11,793 nucleotides of DNA. Source: UBA9619 sp964630665 (lineage in GTDB: Bacteria; Pseudomonadota; Gammaproteobacteria; Arenicellales; UBA868). The translations under genes were made by a program, and so were the position numbers. Shown here one piece after another: positions 1-8,078 of the stretch. How positions within the stretch are numbered: position 1 is the first letter of the stretch; each line of letters begins with the position of its first letter. The stretch lies in the NCBI GenBank assembly GCA_964630665.1, contig CAZVVN010000089.1, positions 1 through 11,793 of the forward strand, given 5' to 3'. The notes below the pieces were generated by a model. The model made no database searches. It was not told where the DNA came from and worked only from the letters and a program-made list of their open reading frames with translations.

Positions 1-1
1 A

Positions 2-901
2 AGTGACAGCTGGGTGCTGGTCCGAGGTGAACCCGGTTCTGGCAAAGGCGTCGTTGTCAGAGCCCTACATCAGGTCAGTCATCACCGGGACCAGCCGTTC
101 GTAGAAGTGAACCTGGCAGCGATTCCAGCAGAAAGCATCGCGATCGAACTTTTCGGCCTGGAAAATGAGGATGGGATCCAGCCAGGCCGGTTCGAACAGG
201 CCAACGGCGGCACACTGGTGCTGGATGAAGTCGGCGATCTGGACCTGACCATTCAAGGGAAACTTCTCGGTGCGCTGGAAGAAGGTCGGTTCTACCGGGT
301 CGGTGGCAGGACACTGCTCAACTTCGATGTCAGAATAATTGCAACGTCGAACCAGGAACTCGAAGCCAAAATCCGGCACGGCAGTTTCCGAGAAGACCTT
401 TTCTATCGGCTGAGCGCTGTGCCCCTGGCTGTTCCATCTCTACGGCAGCACCGCGAGGACATTCCAGACCTGATCAGTTACTACAGTAGCCGTGTCATAG
501 AAGCAGAAAATCTGGACTACCGTCGATTCTCGACTGCCGCTATAAACTATTTGCGGAACAGGCCGTGGCCAGGCAATGTTCGTGAACTGCGCAATTTCGT
601 CCAACGGGTGCTTATTACGACCAGCAGCGAAGAGATTGATGCAGAAGAGACCCGCGAAGCGATGGGGACCACCGCTATACTTGCCGAACATGACGTCTCA
701 CCAGGCGTGAAACAGGATTTCGACCAGCCCATCAGAGAAGCCAGGGAAGAGTTCGAGCGGGCCTACTTTTCCTATCATCTTTTACAGGCCGGCGGTAACA
801 TGACCGAACTGGCTCAGCGTTGTGGCATGGAAAGGACCCACCTTTACAGAAAACTCAAAGGACTGGGTATAGACCCAAAGTCCGTCAAGAACCGGTCGTG
901 A
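2..901 (+). CDS. ntrX: NtrX-type sigma-54-activator-like response regulator (3' part, 5' end outside window)
   Basis: This is the AAA+ and DNA-binding part of a two-component response regulator; the frame is open to the left edge, so the receiver domain (about 150 residues) is cut off. Of 299 visible residues, Walker A is GEPGSGKG (9-16), Walker B is LVLDE (72-76), the arginine-finger segment FREDLFYRL is at 129-137, sensor II WPGNVREL is at 189-196, and a Fis-type helix-turn-helix ending ERTHLYRKLKGLGI lies at about 254-295. The ERTHLYRKLK ending and the position directly before trkA-trkH point to NtrX, partner of the kinase NtrY, rather than NtrC. Oddly, only nine residues separate ELFG from GRFEQA, so the sigma-54-contacting GAFTGA loop is missing. 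Known in the family: some NtrX proteins lack this loop. Inferred: it probably does not activate sigma-54 promoters in the classical way. Confidence 0.85.
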   Translation, partial: SDSWVLVRGEPGSGKGVVVRALHQVSHHRDQPFVEVNLAAIPAESIAIELFGLENEDGIQPGRFEQANGGTLVLDEVGDLDLTIQGKLLGALEEGRFYRVGGRTLLNFDVRIIATSNQELEAKIRHGSFREDLFYRLSAVPLAVPSLRQHREDIPDLISYYSSRVIEAENLDYRRFSTAAINYLRNRPWPGNVRELRNFVQRVLITTSSEEIDAEETREAMGTTAILAEHDVSPGVKQDFDQPIREAREEFERAYFSYHLLQAGGNMTELAQRCGMERTHLYRKLKGLGIDPKSVKNRS

Positions 902-912
902 ATTCAATAACA

Positions 913-926
913 CTGGACAAGTCCAG
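913..926 (+). promoter_or_regulatory. small hairpin overlapping the trkA ribosome binding site
   Basis: CTGGAC and GTCCAG form a perfect inverted repeat with two bases between them, in the 33-base gap between ntrX and trkA. The 3' arm shares its last two bases (AG, 925-926) with the AGGG (925-928) that serves as the trkA ribosome binding site, six bases before the ATG at 935. The hairpin could reduce trkA translation. There is no T-run, so it is not a terminator. It is short and could be chance. Confidence 0.3.
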
Positions 927-934
927 GGCATAAC

Positions 935-2308
935 ATGAAGATCATTATCCTGGGCGCCGGTCGGGTCGGCCTGTCGACCGCTGAAATCCTCTCCCGTGAA
1001 GACAACGACGTCACGCTTGTAGACAACGACGAAGAAAAACTCCAGGGCCTACAGGATCGGCTCGACATCCGTACCATCGTTGGAGCCGCGGCCCATCCTG
1101 GGGTTCTCGAACAGGCCGGCGGACCGGACGCTGATCTTGTGCTTGCGGTCACCAATCATGATGAAGTCAACATGGCCGCCTGCCAGGTCGCCTACAGCCT
1201 GTTTCGGACCCCCAAAAAGATCGCCCGCATTCGTTCTGCAGAATACCTGCGCCATCCGGAGATTTTCTGCGATGAATCGATCCCCATAGATGTCATTATC
1301 AGCCCGGAGCAGGTCATCACGCAGCGAATCCTCCACCTGATCAAGTACCCCGGTGCACTGCAAGTGGTTGACTTCGCCGGAGGAAAAATTCAGCTGGTCG
1401 CGCTGAAAGCGTATTACGGAGGGCCACTGGTAGGTCGGCAACTCCGTTCTATTCGTGAAGATCTGCCCAATGTGAAATCGCGGGTAGCCGCCATCTACCG
1501 GCAGAACCAGCCGATTATCCCGAAAGGAGACACGGTCATTGAGCCCGACGACGAGGTTTTTTTCGTCGCTGGTGCACCCGACATTCCGATCGTCATGGGT
1601 GAACTGCGCAGTGTAGAGAAACCCGGGCGAAGAATCATGCTGGCCGGCGCCGGTAATATCGGCGGGCAGCTGGCCAGACGACTGGAGCAGGACCATTACC
1701 ACGTCAAGCTCATAGAACACGGATCCATACGAGCCCGGCAAGCCGCTGAACAGCTGGAAAATACGGTCGTCCTGCACGGGGATGCAGCCGATGAAGAACT
1801 GATGCTGCAGGAAAACATCGACACGATAGATGTTTTCTGCGCACTGACCAATGACGACGAGGCCAATATCCTCTCTGCGATGCTCGCAAAACGGCTGGGT
1901 GCCCATCGAACCATGGCGCTTATCAACCGGTCTGCCTATGTCGAATTGATCGAGAGCTTACTCGATATAGCCATCTCTCCCAGCCAGGAGACCGTGGGCT
2001 CTCTCCTGACGCATGTGCGCCGTGGAGACATGGTGGCAGTCCATTCTCTCAGGCGAGGTGCCGCCGAAGCGATCGAGACCATCGCCCACGGTGACGCCGC
2101 CAGCTCCCGCGTGGTCGGACGGCGCATCGATGAGATCCCGCTGCCTTCCGGCACCACGTTCGGCGCATTGATGCGCAAAGACGAGGTAATTATTCCGCAC
2201 CACGATACTGTTATTGAGCCCGAAGACCACGTCATTCTTTTCGTCATTGATAAACAACACATCCACGACGTCGAACGCCTGTTCCAGGTCAAAGTGACCT
2301 TCGTTTAA
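935..2308 (+). CDS. trkA: Trk potassium uptake system, NAD-binding regulatory subunit TrkA
   Basis: TrkA is the cytoplasmic peripheral subunit that binds NAD(H) and nucleotides and gates the TrkH potassium channel. The 457-residue length is nearly that of E. coli TrkA (458). Two tandem RCK modules are visible. The first Rossmann motif is GAGRVG (residues 7-12), with acidic D30 at the end of beta-2. The second is GAGNIG (238-243), with E261 in the matching place. Each is followed by an RCK_C domain (about 145-228 and 370-455), both containing the typical 'D.VI.P.D.V' and 'VIEP.D.V..F' strands. The ATG at 935 has AGGG six bases upstream. The gene lies 33 bases after ntrX and 15 bases before trkH, so the three are probably co-transcribed. 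Confidence 0.97.
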   Translation: MKIIILGAGRVGLSTAEILSREDNDVTLVDNDEEKLQGLQDRLDIRTIVGAAAHPGVLEQAGGPDADLVLAVTNHDEVNMAACQVAYSLFRTPKKIARIRSAEYLRHPEIFCDESIPIDVIISPEQVITQRILHLIKYPGALQVVDFAGGKIQLVALKAYYGGPLVGRQLRSIREDLPNVKSRVAAIYRQNQPIIPKGDTVIEPDDEVFFVAGAPDIPIVMGELRSVEKPGRRIMLAGAGNIGGQLARRLEQDHYHVKLIEHGSIRARQAAEQLENTVVLHGDAADEELMLQENIDTIDVFCALTNDDEANILSAMLAKRLGAHRTMALINRSAYVELIESLLDIAISPSQETVGSLLTHVRRGDMVAVHSLRRGAAEAIETIAHGDAASSRVVGRRIDEIPLPSGTTFGALMRKDEVIIPHHDTVIEPEDHVILFVIDKQHIHDVERLFQVKVTFV

Positions 2309-2323
2309 GCGAGGGCGACCACG

Positions 2324-3775
2324 ATGCAATTACAGGCCGTATTGAAAATTCTCGGAATATTGTTAATGGTGTTCAGCACCTCTTTGCTGCCCCCACTGAC
2401 GATCAGTCTCATCATCAGCGACGGTGGGACGACTCCCTTCGCGCTGGCGTTAATCATCACCCTCCTCACAGGCCTCATATTATGGTGGCCCGTCAAACAG
2501 CACCCCCAAGAACCCAGGCTCCGAGATGGCTTTCTGATCGTGGTCCTGTTCTGGACTGTCCTGGCCGGGTTCGGAGCGATTCCTTTCCTGCTGGCCCCTG
2601 AACCCGCGATGTCATTGACCGAGGCTTTTTTTGAAGCGATGTCCGGGTTAACCACCACCGGAGCGACCGTCTTGATGGGCATTGACGATCTGCCACCATC
2701 CATCCTCTACTACCGTCAACAACTACAGTGGCTCGGTGGCATGGGCATCATTGTCCTGGCCATAGCGGTTATGCCGATGCTCGGTATCGGCGGAATGCAG
2801 CTTTACCGAGCCGAAGCACCTGGCCCGGCAAAAGACAAGAAACTCACCCCGCGGATCAAGGAGACTGCCAAGGCCCTGTGGTACATCTACCTGGGTCTGA
2901 CCGTCGCCTGTGCACTGGCCTACTGGCTCGCCGGAATGAGCCTGTTCGATGCGGTAGGCCACAGCTTCTCGACTGTCGCTATCGGTGGCTTTTCTACCCA
3001 TGATCAGAGTATCGGTTTCTTCAACAGCCCGACCATCGCCGCAATAGCCTGTGTTTTCATGCTGGTTTCCGGCATCAATTTTGCCCTGCATTTCACGGCA
3101 CTACGCGACCGCCGGCTGGGCCTCTACCTGAAAGACCCTGAAGTGGGAACCTTTCTTGGAAGCATAGTCATCGTCGCCACAGTGGCACTTGCAACGCTGT
3201 TTGCGTTTCATACCTACCAGGAAACCGGCGAGACCTTCTGGCATGGCATATTTCATGTCGTGTCGATCGCGACCACCACCGGCTTCACGACATCGGGTTT
3301 CCACTGGTGGCCAACTTTTCTACCGATCATGCTCATACTTATGAGTGCCATGGGCGGTTGCGCGGGGTCCACAGCCGGTGGAATGAAGATCATCCGCGTT
3401 ATTCTTCTATACAAACAAGGTCGACGTGAAATTGACCAACTGATTCACCCGAGCGCACTCATCCCAATCAAACTCGGCGGCAGACCGGTTCCAGATCAGG
3501 TCATCGACGCAGTGTGGGGGTTTTTTGCCCTCTACATCCTGAGTTACGTCCTGCTTTCACTGGCGATGACAGCGACGGGCGTCGACTTGGTGACGGCCTT
3601 CTCGTCGGTCACCGCCTGTCTCAACAACCTTGGTCCTGGACTGGGTGCAGTTGCTGAGAACTACGCCGGAATCAACGTTGCCGGGAAATGGATACTGGCT
3701 GTCAGCATGCTGCTGGGCCGGCTTGAGATCTTTACCCTGCTGGTACTGTTGTCTCCAGCTTTCTGGCGAACTTGA
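2324..3775 (+). CDS. trkH: Trk potassium uptake system, membrane channel subunit TrkH
   Basis: TrkH is the inner-membrane potassium-translocating subunit, active with TrkA. It has 483 residues, the same length as E. coli TrkH. Four pore-loop selectivity-filter segments can be read in order, each with the expected glycine: TTTGAT (110-115), AIGGFST (219-225), ATTTGFTTSG (316-325) and CLNNLGPG (432-439). Between them are hydrophobic membrane segments, including the typical N-terminal pair and a glycine-rich GGCAGSTAGG stretch (344-353) just after the third filter, in the intramembrane-loop region of the family. The ATG at 2324 follows GAGGGCG at a good spacing. It is the last plus-strand gene of this group and converges with the glycosyltransferase gene, with only 35 bases between stop codons. 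I see no clear hairpin terminator there. Confidence 0.97.
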   Translation: MQLQAVLKILGILLMVFSTSLLPPLTISLIISDGGTTPFALALIITLLTGLILWWPVKQHPQEPRLRDGFLIVVLFWTVLAGFGAIPFLLAPEPAMSLTEAFFEAMSGLTTTGATVLMGIDDLPPSILYYRQQLQWLGGMGIIVLAIAVMPMLGIGGMQLYRAEAPGPAKDKKLTPRIKETAKALWYIYLGLTVACALAYWLAGMSLFDAVGHSFSTVAIGGFSTHDQSIGFFNSPTIAAIACVFMLVSGINFALHFTALRDRRLGLYLKDPEVGTFLGSIVIVATVALATLFAFHTYQETGETFWHGIFHVVSIATTTGFTTSGFHWWPTFLPIMLILMSAMGGCAGSTAGGMKIIRVILLYKQGRREIDQLIHPSALIPIKLGGRPVPDQVIDAVWGFFALYILSYVLLSLAMTATGVDLVTAFSSVTACLNNLGPGLGAVAENYAGINVAGKWILAVSMLLGRLEIFTLLVLLSPAFWRT

Positions 3776-3810
3776 GTTTTCAGCCGGCCCGCGATTTTCC
3801 CCATCGATGC

Positions 3811-4827
3811 TCAGGTCGTTACGCGGTTCACCGCGGCCAGAACCTGATCCACGGTGATCTTCTCGATACAACGTCTGTCACATCGCGCACGGCGATAACA
3901 GCGACGACACTCCACATCGGCCCGCACCACCGTTCCAGTGCCCAGCGGCCCAACTCGGCTCTCATCAGTCGGCCCGAACAGCGCCACCAATGGCCGGTCC
4001 TGGGCGGCGGCAAGATGCATCGGGAAACTGTCGCCGGTAACCACCAGATCTGCCCGGCCAACCAACTCGGAGAATTCAAGCAGCGTAAGCTGACCCGCAA
4101 GACAGGCTGCGCGTCCCGATGACAGGCATTCGGTGAGCGCATTGAGACTCGCCCGCTCGGCATCTGAACCGGTCAGCACTACGAACCAGTCATCCGGCAG
4201 TTTCTGTGCAAGCGATACGAAATTCTTCAATGGCCAGTTTTTGGTCTGCCAGCGGGTTATCGGACTGAACAGAGCCAGCTGACGGCCTGCCAGATCCAGC
4301 CCATCCAGCCTGGTGGTTATGGCGTCCCGTTCGCTATCGGAAACGAAGATCTCCAATGCCCGGCTCGCAGGCGCTATTCCGGCGAGACCCAGTACGCCCT
4401 CCATCTCTTGAATTGCATGCAGCTGTGGCTGCCTGAACTGTTCTGCGAACCACCAGCGGCCCTTGACCAGTCGCCTTCTGGCTCTGGCAGCCCAAAGAAA
4501 AATGACCGTTTTCCAGCTCCCCTGCAGATCTACCACCAGGTCGTACTGTTCGCGGCGAACAGCCTGCATGGTCTCCAGAATGTGCCTCACAACCCAGCCG
4601 GGATGTCGCCACCAATCGCGTTTGACCCTGTACCTGTCAAACAACAACAGCTCATCAATTCTCGGGTTATAGCGCAGGATATCTGCTGCTGTGGTCGACG
4701 TCAGAAAAGCCAGCTGTGCGGTAGGGTAAGCCTTGCGTATCGACCGGAGACTCGCCGTTGCGTGGAGAACGTCGCCTAGAGAAGTCTGTTTGATCACCAG
4801 AATTTTCACAGGCCCACGGTCTACCAT
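3811..4827 (-). CDS. family 9 glycosyltransferase (lipopolysaccharide heptosyltransferase-like)
   Basis: This is a GT9-family enzyme, probably transferring heptose or a similar sugar from an ADP-sugar to the lipid A-core acceptor on the cytoplasmic face of the inner membrane. With the ATG at 4827 it has 338 residues. The N-terminal KILVIKQTSLGDVLH matches the WaaC/WaaF start, with the aspartate (D19) equivalent to catalytic D13 of E. coli WaaC. The donor-site motif VTGDSFPMHLAAA is at 263-275, followed by ALFGPTDESRVGP. A C-terminal four-cysteine cluster (C307, C310, C316, C320) resembles that in WaaF-like members. The start is uncertain: GTG at 4857 would overlap lpxL by 23 bases, and GTG at 4809 would begin exactly at the family's usual N-terminus. 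The ATG at 4827 lies 7 bases after the lpxL stop, which fits translational coupling. I cannot tell WaaC, WaaF and WaaQ activity apart. Confidence 0.85.
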   Translation of the reverse strand: MVDRGPVKILVIKQTSLGDVLHATASLRSIRKAYPTAQLAFLTSTTAADILRYNPRIDELLLFDRYRVKRDWWRHPGWVVRHILETMQAVRREQYDLVVDLQGSWKTVIFLWAARARRRLVKGRWWFAEQFRQPQLHAIQEMEGVLGLAGIAPASRALEIFVSDSERDAITTRLDGLDLAGRQLALFSPITRWQTKNWPLKNFVSLAQKLPDDWFVVLTGSDAERASLNALTECLSSGRAACLAGQLTLLEFSELVGRADLVVTGDSFPMHLAAAQDRPLVALFGPTDESRVGPLGTGTVVRADVECRRCYRRARCDRRCIEKITVDQVLAAVNRVTT

Positions 4828-4834
4828 CGGGCGA

Positions 4835-5752
4835 TCAGTTGTAGGGTGACGGCTCACCGGCCGGGCGTGTCCTGAACCATTTCAGGCTCCAGAGAGTCTG
4901 TTCTGGTGCCTCACGAATCCCAGCCTCAAAGACCGCATTCACCGTTGCGGCGTCAACCTGGGGGTCTCCGGACGGAAAATCGTCCAATGGGGGGTGGATA
5001 GTGATCTTATACTGCCCTGACTCCCCGAGTTCGACAAACACCGGCAATACCGCGGCGGCGGTCAGGCGCGCCAGCCAACCCACCACAGGCAAGGTCGCTG
5101 TGCTGACACCGAAAAATGGCACAAACAGGGATCTGTCGTCACCCAGGTCTTCATCGGGCATCAGGTAACCGACCCGCCCCCGGCGCATGGCCTTGACCAT
5201 CGGCCGCAGTCCCTGGTCGCGCATCAGTATGGTCGCACCAAAGCGGGTTCTTCCCCTCCACAACCGCCAGGTCAGCAAGGGGTCAGTAGCGCGCTTCATC
5301 ATTGATACCCCGGGCATTAGTCTCGACAGACATGCACCGGCCATATCAACACCGACGGCGTGCGGTGTGATCAACAGGACCGGTTTTTCAGAGCGGATCA
5401 AATTCCGCAGAATGAGTTCCCCGGATACCCTGCACAGGCCATCGATCCTTGCTCTTGTTCCCCACCAGACCAGACCCAGATCGATGACAGCCCTGCCGTA
5501 CATTCGAAAGTGCCTGTGCATCAGAACCTGGCGTTGGTGGTCGGACAACTCCGGAAAGCACATGCGAAGATTGGTCTCTGTGATCATTCTGCGCTTATGA
5601 TTGCGCGCTCTGAAAATGCTGCCCAATCTGTCCCCCAGCCACAGCGATGCTTTTCGGGGCAGCAATGTACAGATACCGATACACAGCATCATGGCCCACT
5701 GGGTCCAGTAGCGGGGGGCAAGAAACGAGAGCTGAAATCGCGGCTGGGTCAC
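4835..5752 (-). CDS. lpxL: LpxL/HtrB-type lipid A acyltransferase
   Basis: This is a late acyltransferase of lipid A synthesis, adding a secondary acyl chain from acyl-ACP to Kdo2-lipid IVA at the inner membrane. I take GTG at 5752 as the start: AAGG lies nine bases upstream, the product is 305 residues (E. coli LpxL has 306), and the N-terminus TQPRFQLSFLAPRYWTQW parallels E. coli LpxL, including PRYW. The open frame runs back to 5833, but that would overlap argG by 56 bases. The HX4D/E catalytic pair is H131 and D136; E. coli uses H132/E137, so the acid here is Asp. One hydrophobic N-terminal anchor is present, and the C-terminus (FRTRPAGEPSPY) ends as LpxL does. It starts 25 bases after argG and is followed by a GT9 gene, a lipopolysaccharide pair. 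LpxM/LpxP-like acyl specificity is possible. Confidence 0.9.
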   Translation of the reverse strand: MTQPRFQLSFLAPRYWTQWAMMLCIGICTLLPRKASLWLGDRLGSIFRARNHKRRMITETNLRMCFPELSDHQRQVLMHRHFRMYGRAVIDLGLVWWGTRARIDGLCRVSGELILRNLIRSEKPVLLITPHAVGVDMAGACLSRLMPGVSMMKRATDPLLTWRLWRGRTRFGATILMRDQGLRPMVKAMRRGRVGYLMPDEDLGDDRSLFVPFFGVSTATLPVVGWLARLTAAAVLPVFVELGESGQYKITIHPPLDDFPSGDPQVDAATVNAVFEAGIREAPEQTLWSLKWFRTRPAGEPSPYN

Positions 5753-5777
5753 CTGCGGGCACCTTACCTGAAGCGAG

Positions 5778-6983
5778 CTAGTCGGTGCTCTGCCGGCGCC
5801 CCTTGCTGGCCGCAACCCGCATGCGCAGCGCATTCAGCTTTATGAATCCTTCCGCGTCACGCTGCTGGTAAGCACCACCATCGTCCTCAAAAGTTGCGAT
5901 GGTTTCATCGTACAGTGAGTTTTCCGAACGACGTCCCAGCACAGTAACGTTGCCCTTGTACAATTCCAGTTTCACCAGGCCGCACACATACATCTGCGAC
6001 CGGTCGATCATCCCCTGCATGAGGCTACGCTCTGGCGAGAACCAGTAACCGTTGTAGATCAGCTTGGCATAGCGCGGCATCAGTTCGTCCTTGAGATGAG
6101 CCACTTCACGATCCAGCGTGATCGACTCTATTGCCCGATGCGCCTTGAGCAGTATCGTGCCACCTGGCGTTTCGTAACAACCTCTGGATTTCATGCCAAC
6201 ATACCGATTTTCCACAAGGTCGGTTCGGCCGATTCCATGCCGTGCACCCAACTCGTTGAGCCTTTCCATCATCGCGCCAGGCGTGAGGCTCTCGCCGTTG
6301 ATAGCAACCGGATCGCCGTGTTCGAAATTCACTTCAATGATCTCGGCCTTATCAGGTGCATCTTTGACCGAAACGGTCCAACGCCAGATCGATTCGGCAG
6401 GCGTAACCCATGGATCTTCGAGTTCACCACCCTCATAGGAGATGTGTAGAAGATTTGCATCCATAGAATGGGAAAAACGATCATCCACTGGTAGCCCGTG
6501 CTGATGGGCGTAGGCAATCAGGCTGTCGCGCGAACCAAGTTCCCATTCACGCCAGGGTGCGATGATTTTGATGTTGGGATTCAAGGCATACGCATTGAGC
6601 TCAAAACGAACCTGGTCGTTGCCTTTGCCTGTCGCACCGTGGGAGATCGCATCTGCGTCGGTAGATTCGGCAATTTCAACCAGTCGCTTGGCAATTAACG
6701 GCCTGGCGATGGAAGTTCCGAGCAGATACTCGCCTTCATAAACCGCATTGGCGCGAAACATCGGGAAAATATAGTCGCGGGCAAACTCTTCGCGTAGATC
6801 CTCAATAAATATCTCTGCGACCCCGAGCCCAGCTGCCTTTTCGCGCGCCGGTTCGATTTCTTCCTGCTGTCCAAGGTCCGCGGTAAACGTCACGACTTCA
6901 CAGTCGTATTGGTCTTGAAGCCATTTGAGTATGATCGAGGTATCGAGCCCGCCAGAGTAAGCGAGTACAGTTTTGTTGATCAT
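5778..6983 (-). CDS. argG: argininosuccinate synthase
   Basis: This enzyme joins citrulline and aspartate using ATP to give argininosuccinate, the penultimate step of arginine synthesis, in the cytosol. Its 401 residues are normal for the family. The ATP-pyrophosphatase P-loop AYSGGLDTS is at residues 8-16, and GATGKGNDQVRFE is at 116-128, binding citrulline and aspartate. The C-terminal ENSLYDETIATFEDDGGAYQQRDAEGFIKLNALRMR region is also typical. The ATG at 6983 gives the expected short N-terminus, but the ribosome binding site before it is weak. It is the first gene of a run with lpxL and the GT9 gene, and has its own extended -10 promoter about 80 bases upstream. I see no ARG-box-like operator there. 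Confidence 0.97.
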   Translation of the reverse strand: MINKTVLAYSGGLDTSIILKWLQDQYDCEVVTFTADLGQQEEIEPAREKAAGLGVAEIFIEDLREEFARDYIFPMFRANAVYEGEYLLGTSIARPLIAKRLVEIAESTDADAISHGATGKGNDQVRFELNAYALNPNIKIIAPWREWELGSRDSLIAYAHQHGLPVDDRFSHSMDANLLHISYEGGELEDPWVTPAESIWRWTVSVKDAPDKAEIIEVNFEHGDPVAINGESLTPGAMMERLNELGARHGIGRTDLVENRYVGMKSRGCYETPGGTILLKAHRAIESITLDREVAHLKDELMPRYAKLIYNGYWFSPERSLMQGMIDRSQMYVCGLVKLELYKGNVTVLGRRSENSLYDETIATFEDDGGAYQQRDAEGFIKLNALRMRVAASKGRRQSTD

Positions 6984-7061
6984 TTCGGTGGGCTCGGGCT
7001 CAAGGCCTGTCCGGAAGATTGTAAAGAGACGACGGGGCAGACACGCTTAGTAACGGTGCTC

Positions 7062-7070
7062 ATTATAACA
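7062..7070 (-). promoter_or_regulatory. extended -10 promoter for argG
   Basis: Read on the minus strand this is TGTTATAAT, a perfect extended -10 (TGnTATAAT). No good -35 hexamer is found 16-18 bases upstream, as is common for extended -10 promoters. The predicted start point is near 7055, giving an argG leader of about 72 bases. The site lies just downstream of the rpoH terminator, so the argG operon is separated from rpoH transcription. Confidence 0.6.
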
Positions 7071-7095
7071 GTAACGAATAGCGACCCCAGAAAAC

Positions 7096-7120
7096 GGAAG
7101 CCCCCTATCTGGGGGCTTCC
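7096..7120 (-). terminator. rho-independent terminator of rpoH
   Basis: GGAAGCCCCC and GGGGGCTTCC form a perfect 10-base-pair, GC-rich stem around a five-base loop (7106-7110). In the minus-strand direction the stem is followed by GTTTTCT, a short T-run. It begins 23 bases after the rpoH stop codon. Confidence 0.85.
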
Positions 7121-7143
7121 TTACTGAATAATATCTTGACCGT

Positions 7144-8004
7144 TCAATCGGCAACTGCAAGCTGCATCTGCTCCAGTGCTCTTTTCTCGATCTGACGGAT
7201 ACGCTCGGCTGAAACGTTGTATTGTCCAGCAAGCTCCGCCAAAGTGAGTTTCTCGCCACTGTCACTCAGCCAGCGAGCCTGGATGATGTCGCGGCTGCGT
7301 TGGTCCAGAACTGAAAGCGCTCTGTCCAGTTGTGTCTGCTTTAACCGCGCTTCATCGGCGCGGGCAACCAACACACCCGGGTCGCTGCTATAGTCGGCGA
7401 GCGTCTCAGCCGGAGCCGGTAATCGTGCCTCGTCATCATCGTCTACATCGGCATCGAACGATACGTCCACCCCTGTCATACGTATCTCCATCTCGCGGAC
7501 AGTGTCAGTGTTCACACCCAGTTCATCAGCCATCACGTCGACCTCGTCCTGCCTCATCCAACCAAGACGGCGTCTGTTCTTACGCAGATTAAAAAACAGT
7601 TTTCGCTGAGCTTTAGTGGTTGCGACCTTGACCATGCGCCAGTTGCGGACAACGTACTCATAGATTTCGGCTTTGATCCAATGGACCGCGAATGACACCA
7701 AGCGGACATCACGTTCGTGATCGAAACGTTTCACGGCCTTCATCAGGCCCACATTACCTTCCTGGATAAGATCGGCAAGCGGCAGGCCATAACCGGTAAA
7801 CCCGCGGGCGATGGAAGCCACATAACGCAGGTGAGAAAAAACCAGCGCCCTGGCGGCTTCGAGGTCCTGCATCTCGCTGTAGCGACGGGCCAGCTCCTTT
7901 TCCTCTTTCTCAGAGAGAATCGGTGCCGCGTTGATTGCCTGCAGGTAGCGAGTCAGGCCCTGAGCGGGCCCAAGTTCCAATGCGATGGGTAACGTCTGGC
8001 TCAT
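7144..8004 (-). CDS. rpoH: heat-shock sigma factor RpoH (sigma-32)
   Basis: RpoH directs RNA polymerase to heat-shock promoters (chaperones and proteases). Its 286 residues match the usual length (E. coli 284). The RpoH-specific box QRKLFFNLR is at residues 133-141. Region 2.2 (DLIQEGNVGLMKAVKRFD, 78-95), regions 2.3-2.4 (VRLVSFAVHWIKAEIYEY and following) and region 4.2 (LTLAELAGQYNVSAERIRQIEKRA) are all clear; the box separates it from RpoD and RpoS. The ATG at 8004 has GGAG five bases upstream. The next gene upstream is ftsY, on the same strand but 176 bases away, whereas relatives usually have ftsE and ftsX in between. The leader carries a sigma-70-like promoter and a perfect CIRCE operator, so HrcA repression is likely. 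Chaperone-controlled stability, as in E. coli, is likely from the conserved region but is not shown. Confidence 0.97.
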   Translation of the reverse strand: MSQTLPIALELGPAQGLTRYLQAINAAPILSEKEEKELARRYSEMQDLEAARALVFSHLRYVASIARGFTGYGLPLADLIQEGNVGLMKAVKRFDHERDVRLVSFAVHWIKAEIYEYVVRNWRMVKVATTKAQRKLFFNLRKNRRRLGWMRQDEVDVMADELGVNTDTVREMEIRMTGVDVSFDADVDDDDEARLPAPAETLADYSSDPGVLVARADEARLKQTQLDRALSVLDQRSRDIIQARWLSDSGEKLTLAELAGQYNVSAERIRQIEKRALEQMQLAVAD

Positions 8005-8036
8005 GGTTTCTCCAACTCTGTTAACACGAGCCTATT

Positions 8037-8063
8037 TTAGCACTCTTTGGCCTAGAGTGCTAA
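8037..8063 (-). promoter_or_regulatory. CIRCE operator (HrcA repressor site) in the rpoH leader
   Basis: TTAGCACTC (8037-8045), nine bases, then GAGTGCTAA (8055-8063): an exact match, 9 plus 9 bases with a 9-base spacer, to the CIRCE consensus bound by the heat-shock repressor HrcA. It lies 32 bases before the rpoH ATG and about +10 to +36 from the predicted transcription start, a usual CIRCE position. The same repeat could also form a hairpin in the mRNA leader. The sequence match is certain; HrcA binding is inferred, since hrcA is not in the window. Confidence 0.92.
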
Positions 8064-8078
8064 TAATTTATTTTCTGG

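Noticed and set aside
1049..1906. 285-codon minus-strand open frame inside trkA
   Set aside because: It is the antisense of a full-length, well-matched trkA and shows no recognisable domain; long shadow frames are expected in coding DNA of this composition.
3776..3810. Possible bidirectional terminator between trkH and the GT9 gene
   Set aside because: No stem of useful length and no flanking T-run could be found in the 35 bases.
5753..5833. Upstream extension of lpxL by 27 codons into argG
   Set aside because: The GTG at 5752 has a ribosome binding site and gives an N-terminus and length that match E. coli LpxL; the extension overlaps the argG end.
7121..7140. TGAATAATAT near the rpoH end as a possible ARG box for argG
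   Set aside because: It lacks the second ATTCA-type half-site at the right spacing and lies upstream of the rpoH terminator, far from the argG -10.
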